Source of the DNA: Cyathus striatus
Taxonomy: Eukaryota > Basidiomycota > Agaricomycetes > Agaricales > Nidulariaceae
Assembly (NCBI GenBank): GCA_025738555.1
Contig: JAOVFP010000001.1
Span: 6,758,001 to 6,822,000 of the forward strand
DNA length: 64,000 nt
Direction of reading: 5' to 3'
Of this stretch, positions 1 through 12,699 are shown one piece after another (positions within the stretch are counted from its first letter, which is position 1; each line of letters begins with the position of its first letter). Below the pieces are notes generated by a model. It saw only the letters and a list, made by a program, of their open reading frames with translations. It was not told the origin of the DNA and ran no database searches. The position numbers and the translations under genes were made by a program.

Positions 1-1110
1 GAGGGAAGGAGTAAATGTTGTCATGACCATTAGGTGGCCATGATGTGTCCAAAATGAGAGTTGCCAAATGTGCATGTGAGCACCCTACATATGGTGTAAT
101 ATACATTACTGTAATAATGCCTTTATAGTATATTAATTATGCATGAAAACATGTGAGTAAGTTGTTATGTAATCATTGAATAGGCCTGTGTTAAAATCAT
201 GCTATGGACAACACATATATTTATTTTAATTCAGTACTAGTACTTATTGTAATATTAATTAATATAAAGTAAATGTCAACAACTATTCCAATGTTCTGGC
301 AGGAGTCCAGCTGGATTCTGTATGGATTTAGTCCACTGGAATTCCTGTTAAACTAACCAGACCCCTGCTATTCAACAGATTCCAGGTGGACTTCTGGTGG
401 ACTAGAGATGGACTAGAGCAGGACTGGACTCAACAAAAATGACTGGACTTACAGCTAAAACATGTTGAGCCAAAGTCCACCTGGAGTCCAGATGGAATGG
501 GGGGGGAGTGTAAAGACCTCAATACAATGCAGATTCCATTAGTGAGATCATCTATTACCTCCTTGCACTCTCATGGCTCACTCTCACTCTCATACTCTGC
601 TATTGTCTGTCCTCTCCTTCCTCCACTGTTACAAAGAAGGGTGTGAACCATCTTCATATAATGTACCTCAGAATTACTCAACTATGAAATATATTAAATA
701 GTAGCTCTATTATTTTATTGTTTTCCCTCATCAATTACACATAGTCAATTGATACTGTCTTTATTTTAGTTATTGTTTTTAGCTTAATAGAAAATATTGA
801 GTGATTCATGTTTATTATTAATCTGTTGTGAGATTAATCCACCTATTCCCAATCTATTCCCTCTTTATGTGCATTTTAAATGAGACAATGTGATTAAATA
901 TCATTAATTAACAATTTAAATCATTTAAGTTCAAGCTAATGGCTCTTTACTTCAACCTTTTTAGTCTGAATAGATGTGGGACCTCAGCTAATTTATCTAA
1001 GACATCTTATGATGCTTCTTCTTGACTAAATTTACCTTAAACTAAGCTTCTTTCAACCTTTGTAATATGGGTATCTCCTGGTGCATCCCATCCAAAACAT
1101 ATCTAACCTC
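1..1110. other. AT-rich stretch without a recognisable gene
   Basis: No coding exon is recognised here. The stretch is AT-rich and almost free of CpG. About 300-510 holds several near-palindromic copies of a GTCCA(C/G)CTGGA-like motif, which looks like transposon debris, but I could not define ends. The last 300 bases belong to a dispersed repeat described separately. Confidence 0.5.
781..1074 (+). repeat. Dispersed repeat, copy 1
   Basis: This stretch matches 12879-13219 in the same orientation, from AGCTTAATAGAAAATATTGA to GTAATATGGGTAT, with scattered substitutions and indels. The two copies are about 12 kb apart and both lie in the CpG-poor compartment. It is probably a piece of an unclassified transposable element. 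I see no terminal motif or coding capacity in it. Confidence 0.6.
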
Positions 1111-2867
1111 TTATGAGTGCTCAGTCTTCTGAATTCTGGTTCTCACTTCCAGAACTTGAATCTGAAACACTTCAGCTTCTGTCCATTTGCCCATCTCTTG
1201 AAGTAACAATGCAAGATTATTCATACTTGTCAGTGTATTTGGGTGCTCTTTCCCCAGAATTCTGGTATTCATCTCCAGAACCTGAATCTGCAGCACTTCA
1301 GCTTCTGTTGATTTACCATGGTTTCTATATGCTGTTGCCAAGTTCAACATGCTAGTGAGCACATGTGAACTATTTTTTCCATGTCTGTCTTCATATACCT
1401 TAAACATTCTAGATCTTAGTATAAGTTGTATATGATATTGTCCATTCATCCTCATTGCTCCAGCCAATATATTAAATATGTCATCATAATATATTAAGTT
1501 GGCTAAAGTTTCATGTGATAAGTTTTGATTAATGTGTAAAAGAAGAGAATTCTGGTATAGATATTGAGCCATTGAATCTTCATTACTTATTGAGCTACAC
1601 AATATTCCCCTGAAATTCAAAATCCATATATTCTTTTCAGTTAAAGATAGCTGATCCTGGCACCATGCTTGTACCAAGGGATGTAACCCAAATTTAGTCC
1701 CATCTACAGTTCTTTTTATCAATGAGAATGACAATAGAAGTCCAATACTTTCTCTGTATTGCATCCCATTCCACTCATTGTATTCCTCAAAATTGAATAA
1801 TTCTTTATTCATACTTGGAATAAAGGTTGGAATTAAACTGTTCTCATATCTTTTTACATAATCTGCATAATACTTTGCAGCTCTTTCAAATATTTCATCT
1901 GAAATATTTTCATGGTGTAGAAAGGCACTCATATTTATCAATTGTATAGCATATTTAGCTATCATTGCACTTTCTTCATCTCCTTCATTATTCTCCATCT
2001 CATGTACCTCTTGAAATGATATCTCTCATGTTCCACACACTGTCTTATTATACTTTGATGCCCCTTGAAAATTTTGTTGGTCATTAGTTTAAGCCTTAAA
2101 CTGATATGTATTTATCAATGCTACATTTTCCAGCACTAACATATGCTCCTGCTTGGTCAATAGCCAAAGGAAGGAAATGAAATTTAGCACAGATCTCTGT
2201 AGCCACATTATAACATTTCTCAGTAGATTCATTTAAACCAGAAGATTTCAGTAGCAATTCAACAGCAGTTTCTTCATTCATTACTGACACCTCTTCAGAG
2301 TTACTTGCAGATACAACTCTTTTATGTTCTGGATTTCTGCTTGTTATCAGAATGTGCCCCTTATTTCCTGGTGGAATAAATTTTTCCACTGTGTCAGGTG
2401 AGCTATCAGCATTCTCAAAAATTGTTAGCCATTCATCATTAAGAGTATTCATCCATTGTTGAATCATTGCAGCAGAATAAGAAACCCCAGATGGCAATAT
2501 TTTGATATTGGTTTTATATATATCCTTGAGACTTTGATCAATAGTTGCTTCAGATGTTGCATCAATCCAAAAGATGTAAGAATAGCTATAAACAGGATTA
2601 ACTTCACCTATTATAACTTTGTAAAACTGATACACACCTATCAGATGATTCATTTATATATTTCAAAGTGATTTGAGTTTTTCCAATACCACCCATTCCA
2701 TATAGAAGATACATCTTTCAACCAAGACTATCATTCTTATTCATGTGCATATGCAACTTTTTGAGATATTCCTGTTGTCCAGTAAAGTTTTGAGTAGTGC
2801 TGGGTTGAGTATTTTTAATTGGAGAAAGAGGTTCAGAATTCTCTTGATTTGTTATGTAAGTGTTGTT
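1111..2867 (-). pseudogene. Broken NB-ARC / TPR (NLR-type) gene
   Basis: Read on the minus strand, this is an NLR-like protein. A P-loop (GMGGIGKTQIT) lies near 2650-2705. After an apparent 52-nt intron (2586-2637) come FWIDATS, the RNBS-B-like GHILITSRN and the GLPLA-like LPLAIDQAGAY (2096-2585). A C-terminal part (1111-1998) ends in two kinesin-light-chain type TPRs (NLATAYRNHGKSTEAEVLQI and HPNTLTSMNNLALLLQEMGK). Such proteins are thought to act in fungal self/non-self recognition. The copy looks dead: TGA at 2718-2720 just before the P-loop, a frameshift plus stop codons near 2060-2100, and TGA at 2026-2028 where the family usually has Trp (GTWEIS). The TPR array stops after about two repeats, and the N-terminal effector region was not found. 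The exon starting at 2867 follows a plausible TTACAG acceptor. Confidence 0.75.
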
Positions 2868-4331
2868 CTGTAAATGTTATAAATTCAAAATAATTAAGTG
2901 CATACATGTCTTGGGTCTGATATGCAGTAAATCACCTGAGTATTGATGTCAGTCAATATTTGTTTTTGCATGACAAAATCATGGGCATATTTATAAGACA
3001 TATTGTTTCTTGTAACTTGTGTGGATAGATGCTTGAGCTAGTGCTATGGTGTAATCAAGGAGGAAGTTTTGATTGACTGATTAAATTCAAACTGACAATG
3101 CTTTATAGTTCAGCTGTTTGACACACACGGCTGATCATGAGAACACTGACCCCAAATGAGGTGGTGATATCTGGAAAAAGTAATAGGGCCAGCAAGTGGC
3201 ATTTCCCACTACTAATCTTATCCCCATAATTACTGTAAAAAGAGTGGGTAAGGACAATAAACCAAAGAGATTTCGGACTCAGAGGATGCTGCAAATCAAA
3301 GATACTTGCACTGAGAGAATTGGAGCAGCACATGGAAAAGCAATGTCTAATGATATGTCACGCCTCAACACTGCCAAGAGATCTATTTGCCAATGTAATT
3401 AAAGGAGCTGACACAAGAAAGAAATAGATGTGTGAGATAAAAGCTAGAACTATGAATTTGAGATTATGAGAATAAGAGATATTCAGAAAGAAGAAGAAGA
3501 ATTGAATATATGAAAGTGGGGGGTAGCCAAAGTCCATAGTGAACACACCGACAACAAAGTCTATCAAGACTATGCATCTATGAAGAGTCAATAAAAAACC
3601 TGTATAAAAATATATCCAGCAATGAGGGGATAGTAAAGTAATCCATATAGAGTACTTAGTGATGTGCTACACAGCCAGGCTTTCCTCCAATGTGAGGGCT
3701 TGAGCATGTTTCAGGTCATAGCAGAACAAATCTTCATGTGAAACTTTTCACAATAGCTAGAGCATAGTGCTACCAAGTAGGGTGTTGGTTCATGAGAAGA
3801 AGAAGGAAGGGGACATATGAGTGCTTACACTACACTTATCAATATATCATTAGGGTCCTAAATCAGCAAACTGATATGTGGTGGTTTCAATTTGTGAACC
3901 AGACATGTTCCCACAGGTTGTTGAATGTGGATCATGAGCTGAAATGTTACCAAGAATTAAGCCATGTTGAAGGCTTTTGGGTTGCAGGTATGTGAGAATA
4001 TCAATGGACCTCCTGTGAATGTTGTAAGAGGAGAACACCAACAATGAAATAGAAAAATGTACATGTTATGCACCTCACAGTGCATAAGAATAAAACTAAG
4101 ATTCCCACCTCTCCAATACTCAACCCTCCCCTGCTCTTCTGTGCCACAACCATGCAAGCATGTGTTGCTGATGCCTTGGTACCTTGTCACAATGTAGTGC
4201 TGTCAGAGGGTACCAAATGTCATTCCCAGGGGGGCCCAGCTAAGTCTTCATGTGGAATGCAGTGAGATTTTAATGGGAAGGTCAGAGGAGGCAGAAATGT
4301 TGTCAAAAGTTGTGCCTTCCTGAGCCTATTA
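2868..4331. other. AT-rich stretch without a recognisable gene
   Basis: Only short open frames with no family resemblance are present. Near 3186-3215 is a block (GGCCAGCAAGTGGCA...CCCACTAC) related to one that recurs at about 5530 and 8060, so part of this stretch is repeat-derived. Confidence 0.4.
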
Positions 4332-5000
4332 GGGTCTGTTCAGATACCAGAATATGGCCATACTCAAGTATTCTCAGTTTGATGAGAATACCATCAAAGT
4401 CCCAGGGTCCATTTTTGGTAAAGCTGTGCTGATGGCACCAATTGACAGCATGCTGCCACTTTGCTATCTTGTTGCTATCCTTCTGCTTGTTGTCCCCACC
4501 TCCAGTTTATTCTTCCCACATGTTAAATTATGTTAAGTATACTAGGAATTCTATTGTGTGTATGATGTCTATATACATAATATGCCACATTTAAATATAT
4601 GTATAAACATCATAGAAGAAACAACAGTAGGTGAGCTAGAAATAAATGATATTTGTGCTCACTGTTATTATTGAAACTTGAGCATAACATATGTAGTATA
4701 CTTAAGACTAAGAACTGTTACTTTGTGATTACTTAGCAACCATTCTATGAGTATAAAATTTGTGGGGCATGAAATGCATATAGCAAGCAGTTAAGTATAT
4801 GTATGATAAATGGTAGGCTGAACTCAGACATGAGGAAGACACAAGGAACAATCTCAATGGTGCAGTCACTGCAGGCAACTGTGGCAGTATGCTGTCAATT
4901 GGCACCATCAGCACAGCTTTACCAAAAATGGACCCCGGGACTTTGATGGTATTCTCATCAAACTGAGAATACAGCCATATTCTGGTATTCAAACAGACCC
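4332..5000. mobile_element. Non-autonomous DNA transposon (PIF/Harbinger-like MITE)
   Basis: Two inverted arms of about 120 bp (4332-4458 and 4882-5000) begin GGGTCTGTT and end AACAGACCC. The element is flanked by TTA on both sides (4329-4331 and 5001-5003). GGG..TGTT ends with a 3-bp TTA/TAA duplication are the hallmark of PIF/Harbinger elements and Tourist-type MITEs. The similar short open frames on the two strands are simply the two arms. The 420-bp centre has no coding capacity. The arms differ at only a few positions, suggesting moderate age. Confidence 0.75.
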
Positions 5001-5414
5001 TTATGTTGGTTAGTTAACACAACAGAAGCAAATGAAATAACTGTAAATATGCAACCCAAACCACTGGTGTTCCTTTAGATCAACCAGGTGAGAGATCTTT
5101 GGAAAGTACTGTTAGTATGGAGTCTCATATGTTCACTAGTTTTGTGTTATAGAAGAGAAATGACATTATAGCCATCCTTATATTGATCTATTAATCCACA
5201 ATGATTGTTTAGTATTCTGAATTGGAGAGAGGAAGCATTCCAAATCAGAGAGGATTACTGAAGTACTGACATCTTACTCATGTCTTTGGGATCATTGATT
5301 AATTACACAGATGAATTCTTGAAGGGCAAGGTTTGATATAATGGTGGGGAGGGTGGTGGATGATAGTAATACACCTGTTGGTTCAAGCACAAAGAGAGGA
5401 CAGAGGTTGCATCA

Positions 5415-5565
5415 ATGTGTCACAGGAATTTAGAATGTTCTCCAGCCAATCAGGTTGAGATCTTATCCAAGATCCTCAAATTACCATATTCAGTGGCCCA
5501 AATGTCCCTAATAGTAAAATAAAGAAAATAGGGCTGGCAAGTGGCAAAGCCCACTACTTACCACC
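5415..5565 (+). repeat. Direct repeat, copy 1
   Basis: This roughly 150-bp block includes CCAGCCAATCAGGTTGAGAT, CCAAGATCCTCAAATTACC, and GGGCTGGCAAG near its end. It recurs in the same orientation at about 7920-8095, directly beside an inverted-repeat element. A shorter related block lies near 3186. These may be pieces of one larger element. Confidence 0.6.
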
Positions 5566-6806
5566 TATTCTAAGTATCCAGATATCTAATCTTTATTGTT
5601 ATTTAATTCATGAATGGTACAAATCATTAAAATTGAGACAGAGGTGTGATATCTGAGAGTTAATATGAGATAATATTTGAAACTGTGTTTAGTAATTCAT
5701 TTTCTTTTTGATTGTGTCATAAGTAGCAGTTTCATGCACTCAGCCTGATGTCTTGCTATTTTTTAAGTCCTTTCTCATTGGCTGTTTTCCATAGCATGGC
5801 TTAACTAGTATTATTGTAGGGTTACACACTTCCAGATCACTACTATTACTATCACACTCAACCTCTACTTGTTCAGTGATATTTCCCCTCTGCTCAAATA
5901 TATACATGTTGGAAAACAGTAAGCCTGACCCACAATGTCACAGTCATCCATAATATGTGTGATCCTTACAACAATATCTAATTAATGATTCTGACCCATG
6001 GCACCCCTTAAGCCATAGTGTACCTATAACATGATTGGCACAGCCATATTCAGCAACCACTGAACACCTAAATTTTAAATGGCTCTCACTCCAAGCTTTC
6101 TAACATCACCACACCAACATGCACCACATTCATGCTCAATAATAGCATCACAACCATGCCCTGGGCCTGACTTTGTGGTGGAGAACAAGAGGCTGACTAC
6201 AGAGAAGCAAGGGTGAGTATGAGATGAAGATGGAGAATGAGAACTCAGGGGTAGGACTTTGGCTTCAGCTTATATGCTGCGCCCCTGGGATTCCTGGTCC
6301 TGGATTTCAGAGTAAGGGCAAGCCCTTCAGAGAAGACAAGAGGAGAAGACAAAAGACGAGAGATGTAACTCAAGTCAGACTAAGGGTGAGGACATAGTTC
6401 AATATGAAACTGAAGTCTAAGTACAAATTAAGTACTACTTAAATACTGGAGACTCAGAGTAAGTAAAGGCCAGCAGAGAAGTACAGTCTGGGTAGGCATA
6501 CATAGAATGAAGACTATAACTAATTAAACATAATAAAATGTGTCAGAGAAGTGAGTGTGTATGGCAGTGTAAGGTGAAACTAATAGTAGTGCACTTAAGA
6601 ATGATAAGTGACTCACTATGAATGTATACTACATTACTGAGGGGATGGCTCAGTAGAATGGAAGAAAAGGAATGGAAGTAATCTATGTACAGTAAGCAAT
6701 AACTAATAATGAGAACATAATCAAAGTCCAGAGTAAACAAAGGAAAACATGGAGTAAGGCATAGGAGTCTGGAGGTAGGTGATACAGGATATGACAAATA
6801 GTCTTT
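5566..6806. other. AT-rich stretch without a recognisable gene
   Basis: Nothing protein-like or RNA-like was recognised. The only open frames are short and of biased composition. CpG is nearly absent, as in the surrounding transposon-rich DNA. Confidence 0.4.
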
Positions 6807-7918
6807 ATTGCCACCTATATGTAACCTAGCACTTGCCAGAGATGCCTGTCAGTAACAAGTAAGTAAAACCTCTACCATCATCCACACTCTTCATGTTACT
6901 CTTGTTCTGATATTTTGTATGTGATTTACACAAAGTAAATTCAAGAAAATAATTCAAACAACCCAAGAATAGTAAATGGTTCAGGCCAACACTTACCACC
7001 AGTGTCTTGTTGTCTGCCTCATCTATTATTCCCACAAGCAATGAACATCATTAATGTCTTACTAACCCCTTCCTCTCTACCTTCAAGTTCTGTTCGACTC
7101 CCCTACCTGTAACCTTCACACACTGGACAACTTCTTCTCACTCCATGGACCATTATCTGTCTAGTGTGAGATGTCACCACAAACCCCATATGGAACAGTA
7201 ACAACTTGAATCTCAGTGCTTTCAATAAGGGGAATCACTGGTTGTATGGGCTGTTATGACAGGATGATACAGGATCTATTCAACTTCCATACCTGAATCA
7301 CTGGAAGGGCTGCATATGTATTCTCCAGTTTGCAAGTGATGTATGAGGTTATGGAAGACATGGGGTTGATACAACATAAGGGAGAGGAATAGGTGTGAGT
7401 ATGTGGTGTGGTTTGGATGACATCAGCAAAGATTATGAATACATTTCTGAGAGACATGTAAGGGAGCCATTGTCACAGTGTGCCGGATCATAGCCAGCCT
7501 TTTGCATTTCCCATTACTTGTCCTTTTGATCACCACTGCCTAGCAACATTGCAACTCTGAGCAGTGAGCACCCACCATGGAGGCCATTATTATCTGCCAG
7601 ATCATACATGTACACTACATCTACCTGCACACACTGACCTTTTCAACAGTGACATCATCTTCTCTGTTGGCACTAGCCACTGCATACCCTACAAGCCAGT
7701 TCAGATGTGTGGAGTTGGAGTTGTTGAAGTCTATCATGGCTGCATAAATGTTCCTGCAACAGTCAAAGTTGGTGAGTATTCAATATTTGACATTTTTTAT
7801 GTTGTCATGCTAGCTGATCACCATAGATCTTCCTACTGTTGTGCATAAATTATTTAATGGTTTTACTTGTTACTGACAGGCATCTCTGGCAAGTGCTAGG
7901 TTACATATAGGTGGCGAT
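6807..7918. mobile_element. 1.1-kb element with about 60-bp terminal inverted repeats
   Basis: The left end (6807-6870, ATTGCCACCTATATGTAACC...) and right end (7859-7918, ...ACATATAGGTGGCGAT) are inverted copies of each other, nearly identical over 60 bp. I could not confirm a target-site duplication: the flanks read GTCTTT on the left and AGCATC on the right. The interior has a few short open frames (for example 7564-7848, plus) that resemble no transposase I know, so the element is probably non-autonomous. The superfamily is undecided. Confidence 0.65.
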
Positions 7919-7919
7919 A

Positions 7920-8095
7920 GCATCACAAGAATTCAGAATGAGGTCCAGCCAATTAGGTTGAGATCTTATCCAAGATCCTCAAATTACCATATCTGGTGGC
8001 CCAAAGGTCCCTAATACCCAACTATACCTTAAAAGGTAGTGGGAATTTAAATAAAGAATAGGGCTGGCAAGCAGCAGAGCCCACTACCAGCTTAC
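7920..8095 (+). repeat. Direct repeat, copy 2
   Basis: This is the second copy of the block at 5415-5565, immediately right of the 6807-7918 element. It shares GGTTGAGATCTTATCCAAGA and the closing GGGCTGGCAAGC...GCCCACTAC. It carries about 30 extra bases (ACCCAACTATACCTTAAAAGG region) that the other copy lacks. Confidence 0.6.
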
Positions 8096-9004
8096 CTGGA
8101 CCTCACCCCACACACAGACCATCAATAGCTCTCATTCATCAGCAAATTCCCCATTGACTAAATTAGTTAAGTTAGTTAAATTAAGATGTACCCCTTGCCT
8201 TATATTTCTCTACATATCTTTAAATGTAATGTATTTCAACTTAAGTGTACTAATGCACACATGTACAACCTACTAATCTTAGCTTAAATGTACTACTTCA
8301 CACATATTTAAGACAATAATAGGTCTATGTAACTATTAATACTTATTAATTTGACCTTTTATTAACTATATTATAGTAGAGTTTTGGTAGAGTACTGAAG
8401 TATGTCTCTTCTTGTGTAATGAGGTCTTATAAATACCTGTACTGCCTTTAGCCTTACATATAATCCTAATGATTCAAAAAACAAAATGCATTTACAAAGT
8501 TATAATATTCAATGGGTTATCAATATATCTACCTGTAATGCATAACAAAATTCCAAAGTCTTGATGTGGCTAAATGCAAGTCCGACAGTTGCCATTAAGG
8601 TTAAGCTGAAATATTCAGCCGAAGAGTTCCCAAGCCAATCAAATCACTGGGAAGCTGACATAATTATCACGTGACCTTTCCACATCACAGACACATCATC
8701 ATTCAACTCTTTTAACTTCAAGTACATTCAACATTCCTCAGACCTTCCCCTTACTTTCCCCCTCTCGTCTTCCATGGTCCATCCACCTCTGCCAGCTATC
8801 CATACATGTATTGCTCTCCCCTCTCCCTCAAGACCCTTTCCAACCTTTCATCTACCTTCTGTTCTGGGGGGTAGGAGTCAGAATGGTGTACTTGATTCAT
8901 GTTTTGTCAAGCTGGGTGTCTGCCAGTAAGTACTTCCATTCCCTCCACTGGCGTCTGTCTATTGAAGCTTGAAGTTTGGCTACAGGGACTATCCACTCAT
9001 GTGC
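8096..9004. other. Stretch without a recognisable gene
   Basis: AT-rich to about 8550, then more balanced. No family resemblance was found in any frame. The stretch runs directly into the CT-rich repeat block. Confidence 0.4.
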
Positions 9005-9560
9005 ACACAACACACTCTTGTGCTCTCCCTCCTGCACTCTCTTGCTCTCACTCTTGCACCCTCTCTTTCATGCTCTCCCTCTTGCACCCCCTCTCACACC
9101 CTCCCTCTTGCACCCTCCCTCTCATGTGCCTCTCTCTTGTTTGCTCCCTCTTGTGCCCTCCCTCTTGTGTGCCTCTCTTTTGTTCTCTCCCTCTCATGCC
9201 CTCCCTCTCACACCCTCTCTTGTGTGCCCTTTCTTATTCTCTCCCTCTCATGCCCTCTCTTGTGTACCCTCTCTTGTTCTCTTGTTCTCATGCCCTCTCT
9301 CACATACCCTCTCTCTTGTTCTCATTCTTGTGCCCTCCCTCCCATACCCTCTCTTTTTCTTGTTCTCATGCCCTCTTTCACATACCCTCTCTCTTGTTCT
9401 CTCCCTCTTGCATCCTCTCTCATGTGCCCTCTCTCTTGTATTCTCCCTCTCTTGTGCCTTCTCTTTGCTCACACTCTTGCAATCTCATGCTCATGCTCTT
9501 CACCCAAACTCTCTCATATGCTCTTTCTCTCGCACACTGTCTCTCTCACATTCTTGCTGT
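9005..9560 (+). repeat. CT-rich degenerate tandem repeat
   Basis: About 550 bp built from short variants of CTCTCTCTTGTTCTC, CCCTCTCATGCCCTC and CTCTCACATACC, with almost no purine runs on this strand. All three plus frames stay open through most of it, giving Ser/Leu/Pro/Cys-rich translations. This is the expected by-product of a stop-free CT repeat and not evidence of a gene. The strand asymmetry could favour triplex or slipped structures, which is inference. Confidence 0.85.
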
Positions 9561-9719
9561 TGTCTGAACTCCCTCTGCTGCTGTTCCCCTCTGCTGCTTT
9601 CACAACCCCCCACTGTTTTGATATAATGGACCTCAGCAAATGCTTGACTAGTTCCTTTATTCCCTCATGGGTGATACATAGACAATTGTTAATGCATTTA
9701 TGATAGTCATTGCATCAGC

Positions 9720-9960
9720 AAAGTCTGGGTCTGCTAACTGATTCTACATAGCACTATATAGTAGCATAGCACCAAAACAAAGACCCCCCTTTATCAGAAA
9801 CTGTATAGGCTTCTACTTATGCTATATAGCTTGTACTGTATGCTATGGGTTGCTATGGAATGATTGACAGCATGCTATGGAGCACTATGGAGCCATCTGA
9901 GCACACAGCAAGTTGCTATGGTAGTTATATGAATGCTAGCACATATATTTAGAATACTAC
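9720..9960. repeat. GCTATG-rich repeat block, copy 1
   Basis: GCTATG and GCTATA hexamers recur about ten times (TTGCTATGG, CATGCTATGG, GCACTATGG). A second block of the same character lies at 12700-12862. Together they bracket about 2.8 kb and could be subterminal repeats of one element, but I did not find matching terminal inverted repeats. Confidence 0.5.
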
Positions 9961-12699
9961 TTCTTCTTGCTTATGATCTTGTGATGTCAAATTATGGATT
10001 ATACTTAAAATAATAATATATATATATACAATTTCCCCAGTACCTAACATTTTGGACCACCTACTTTATAACTGTATCTTCATACATGCCTCAGCTCACC
10101 ACCCCTCACCATGACATATCACTCACCATTTGACATCTTGCCACTAGACTCTCAATCATACTCCTACTAATTCTCTGCCAGCCCACAATACCAAGAGGTG
10201 TCAGATCCAGTGATCTCAGTCATCCCATTCTGCTACGCAAGACAATTCCCAGGAGGGTGGCACTCTACAGCTGTTTCAAAATTCCATCAATTTGCACTGC
10301 TTGGCATCTGGCATCTCCTAGTTGGTTGTGCCATCATCAGTCCATTGTTTGCCCAATATCCAGGTTCTCTTGAAATTGGTCAAGATCATGCGCATTGCAC
10401 GGCACATCTAAAGTATCAGAGATACTTTCCTTATAAACTATTAGTCGTCATCAACTAATGTAGATGGTGGATGAATGTAAGTAAACGATACAATATGAAA
10501 CTTTTCTTGTATGTTATTTCATTAATCATTTATTTGACTAGACAGCTCTTTTTCATCTTTACATTCATCAAGAGACACAGAAAAACTTGTGATGGACATG
10601 GAGATTCAATAGTCATTCTGTAAACCTACAAGTATAATAACACCACCCAGAGTACACACTACTCCTATTCCCTTTTGTTATGCTAATATTATCAGTATTC
10701 TTTTCCACCTTACTCAAGTTCTTTGACAGCTTCGGCTCACAATGTCTATACTTGATTGTTTAACTTATATTCAGTGTATGTACATAGCTATATCATATAT
10801 GTAATTATATATTAACACATCTAGTTTTAATATTCATGCAAGCAGCTCTTAGATACACATGCAATACTTAAAAAGGTTGGAATTCCAGTGCATCTAACAG
10901 CACAAACTTGGATCTTTCCATCAACATCTAGTAAAAATAGCCAGTACAAGAATGGGAGTCCAAGTCTGGATCATGAACTGCAGAGGGACTCTAGGTTATA
11001 AATGGCAATAGTCAGCTAGTACCAGGACATTGGGTGGCATTCTGTGAGTTGGACAAAGGAATAACATCTTCTGTACATGTACTATATGATTCAAAACATT
11101 CAAAGATAATATCTGCAAGAGGAACATGAGACTTAGTATAAAGTACTTAACAACTTATGGTAAGCAACACCCACCAAGATATTTATATTAACATTAACAA
11201 GGCCCTGACATACAGTATCTGCAATGTACATTATTAGACTGCCACAGAGGTGGTACATAACATGAGGAGGACATGTTGAAGATGCATCTTAATGAACTCA
11301 GACATGTAGAGAGATGAGACATTTTAAAGTAGGCAACGGCAAACACGCTCTGAGTCCTAAGTCATGGCAGCATTGTTTGATGAACTTAAATTGTTCTCAC
11401 AATTGACCAACATGAGTGCTGTGCCAACATGCCACACACTGTGCTAAACCAAATTTGTAGGGTACCCCCCCCTACCCTATGACATCATGGATGACTGTGA
11501 TCGCCAGATCTGACACCTCTTGCACAATACCCACAGCTGCAATTATCACATTCCAAACAGTGTTATGGTCTTCGACTCTCAAGTGGGATCCTGGGCAAGA
11601 TGGAGGCGAGCATTTACCCAAGCTCGCGAAGTGATGTGGCATTGTTAGAGTTTATGCATGGTCTCATTCTCTTGAAGTGAAGTGAAGCATGGTCTGCTGG
11701 ACTTGACAAGGAGAATGGTGGGGATAGTTTGTTGATGCTGCTGAAGGGGAACTGTCTGCTCACCAGTGAAGGCACAATACAAGTATGGCCTGTGGGACCG
11801 GCACCTGGTGATGAGGATATACAGGTTATACCCAGTGACAAAGACAGCTTCCCAACAGGAGACTCAGAGATCTCAGGAACAGATGGAACAGGAACCTTCA
11901 GAGATTCTTGCATTCAAGCAAGAGCTCCTGGGGATCCAGTGGACACCAAAGTGCTACTCTTGAATGGGTGTATAGGTGGCCTATGAATAGAGAGTGGAGA
12001 AGCCATCAAATCTACAGTCAAATTCAGTAAAGTGAAAGAGCAATAAAGGAGGAAATAACTAACCACCACCACTCCCAGTGGATGAAGTCAAACTGACTCT
12101 GGAACCACCCAAACTCTCCTTCCTCAACCTTGCAGCCTGACCACCTGGCACTGCCACAGCAGCAGTCAATGGGCTATCACTCCTCCAGGTAAATATGCCT
12201 ATATGCCTTTAGTAAAAGAGGAAAGAGAATAAAAACTACACTCACATATTGCTCAGCATGAGTCAGCAAAATGGGTTATAGCTGAGAGGGTAGATGTTCA
12301 GACACAACTTGAAGGCAAAGCTGGTGGTGAGACTGATATCCTTGAATAAGGCAACATCACAGTGAGCACATAAACCCTGGTAGCAAAAAAAGAAAGAACA
12401 GTACGAGAGAGAAGTGGAATCCAAAGCTCTTGGCGGTAAGTTGATGGTTGACATTGACATTCAAAACTTGAAGCTTGGCATGGATTAATATCACAGTGAT
12501 GAGCCGATGGGTTGGCCGTGGTCCATGTGAGCACTTGTTCCGACAACTCAGAAAAGTAATTCAAGAGTTCTCAAGAAATTGAGGTCAAATTGAAGTTCAT
12601 TACTATGTATGACTTCCAGCATTTAAATTGGGCTATAAGGTGCTATTTGGCTCACCATATACCAAAAGAACTATACAAGAAGTCTGAAAATTATGAAAT
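9961..12699. other. CpG-poor stretch with protein-like relics near 11.76-12.48 kb (plus)
   Basis: The stretch between the two GCTATG blocks has no intact gene. About 11760-12480 (plus) carries short protein-like pieces in changing frames, such as LPVDEVKLTLEPPKLSFLNL near 12080 and VDVQTQLEGKAGGETDILE near 12300, broken by stop codons. Intron-like GTAAAT sits after 12187. They may be remains of a transposon-encoded or captured gene. An 86-residue open frame at 10198-10458 (plus) resembles nothing I recognise. Confidence 0.3.

Noticed and set aside
4354..4992. Two similar short proteins in opposite orientation as a gene pair
   Set aside because: Both are translations of the inverted arms of one MITE and have no independent coding support.
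8899..9703. Three overlapping long open frames (over 200 codons) on the plus strand
   Set aside because: They are all translations of one CT-rich, stop-free simple repeat, with no start context, domains or introns.
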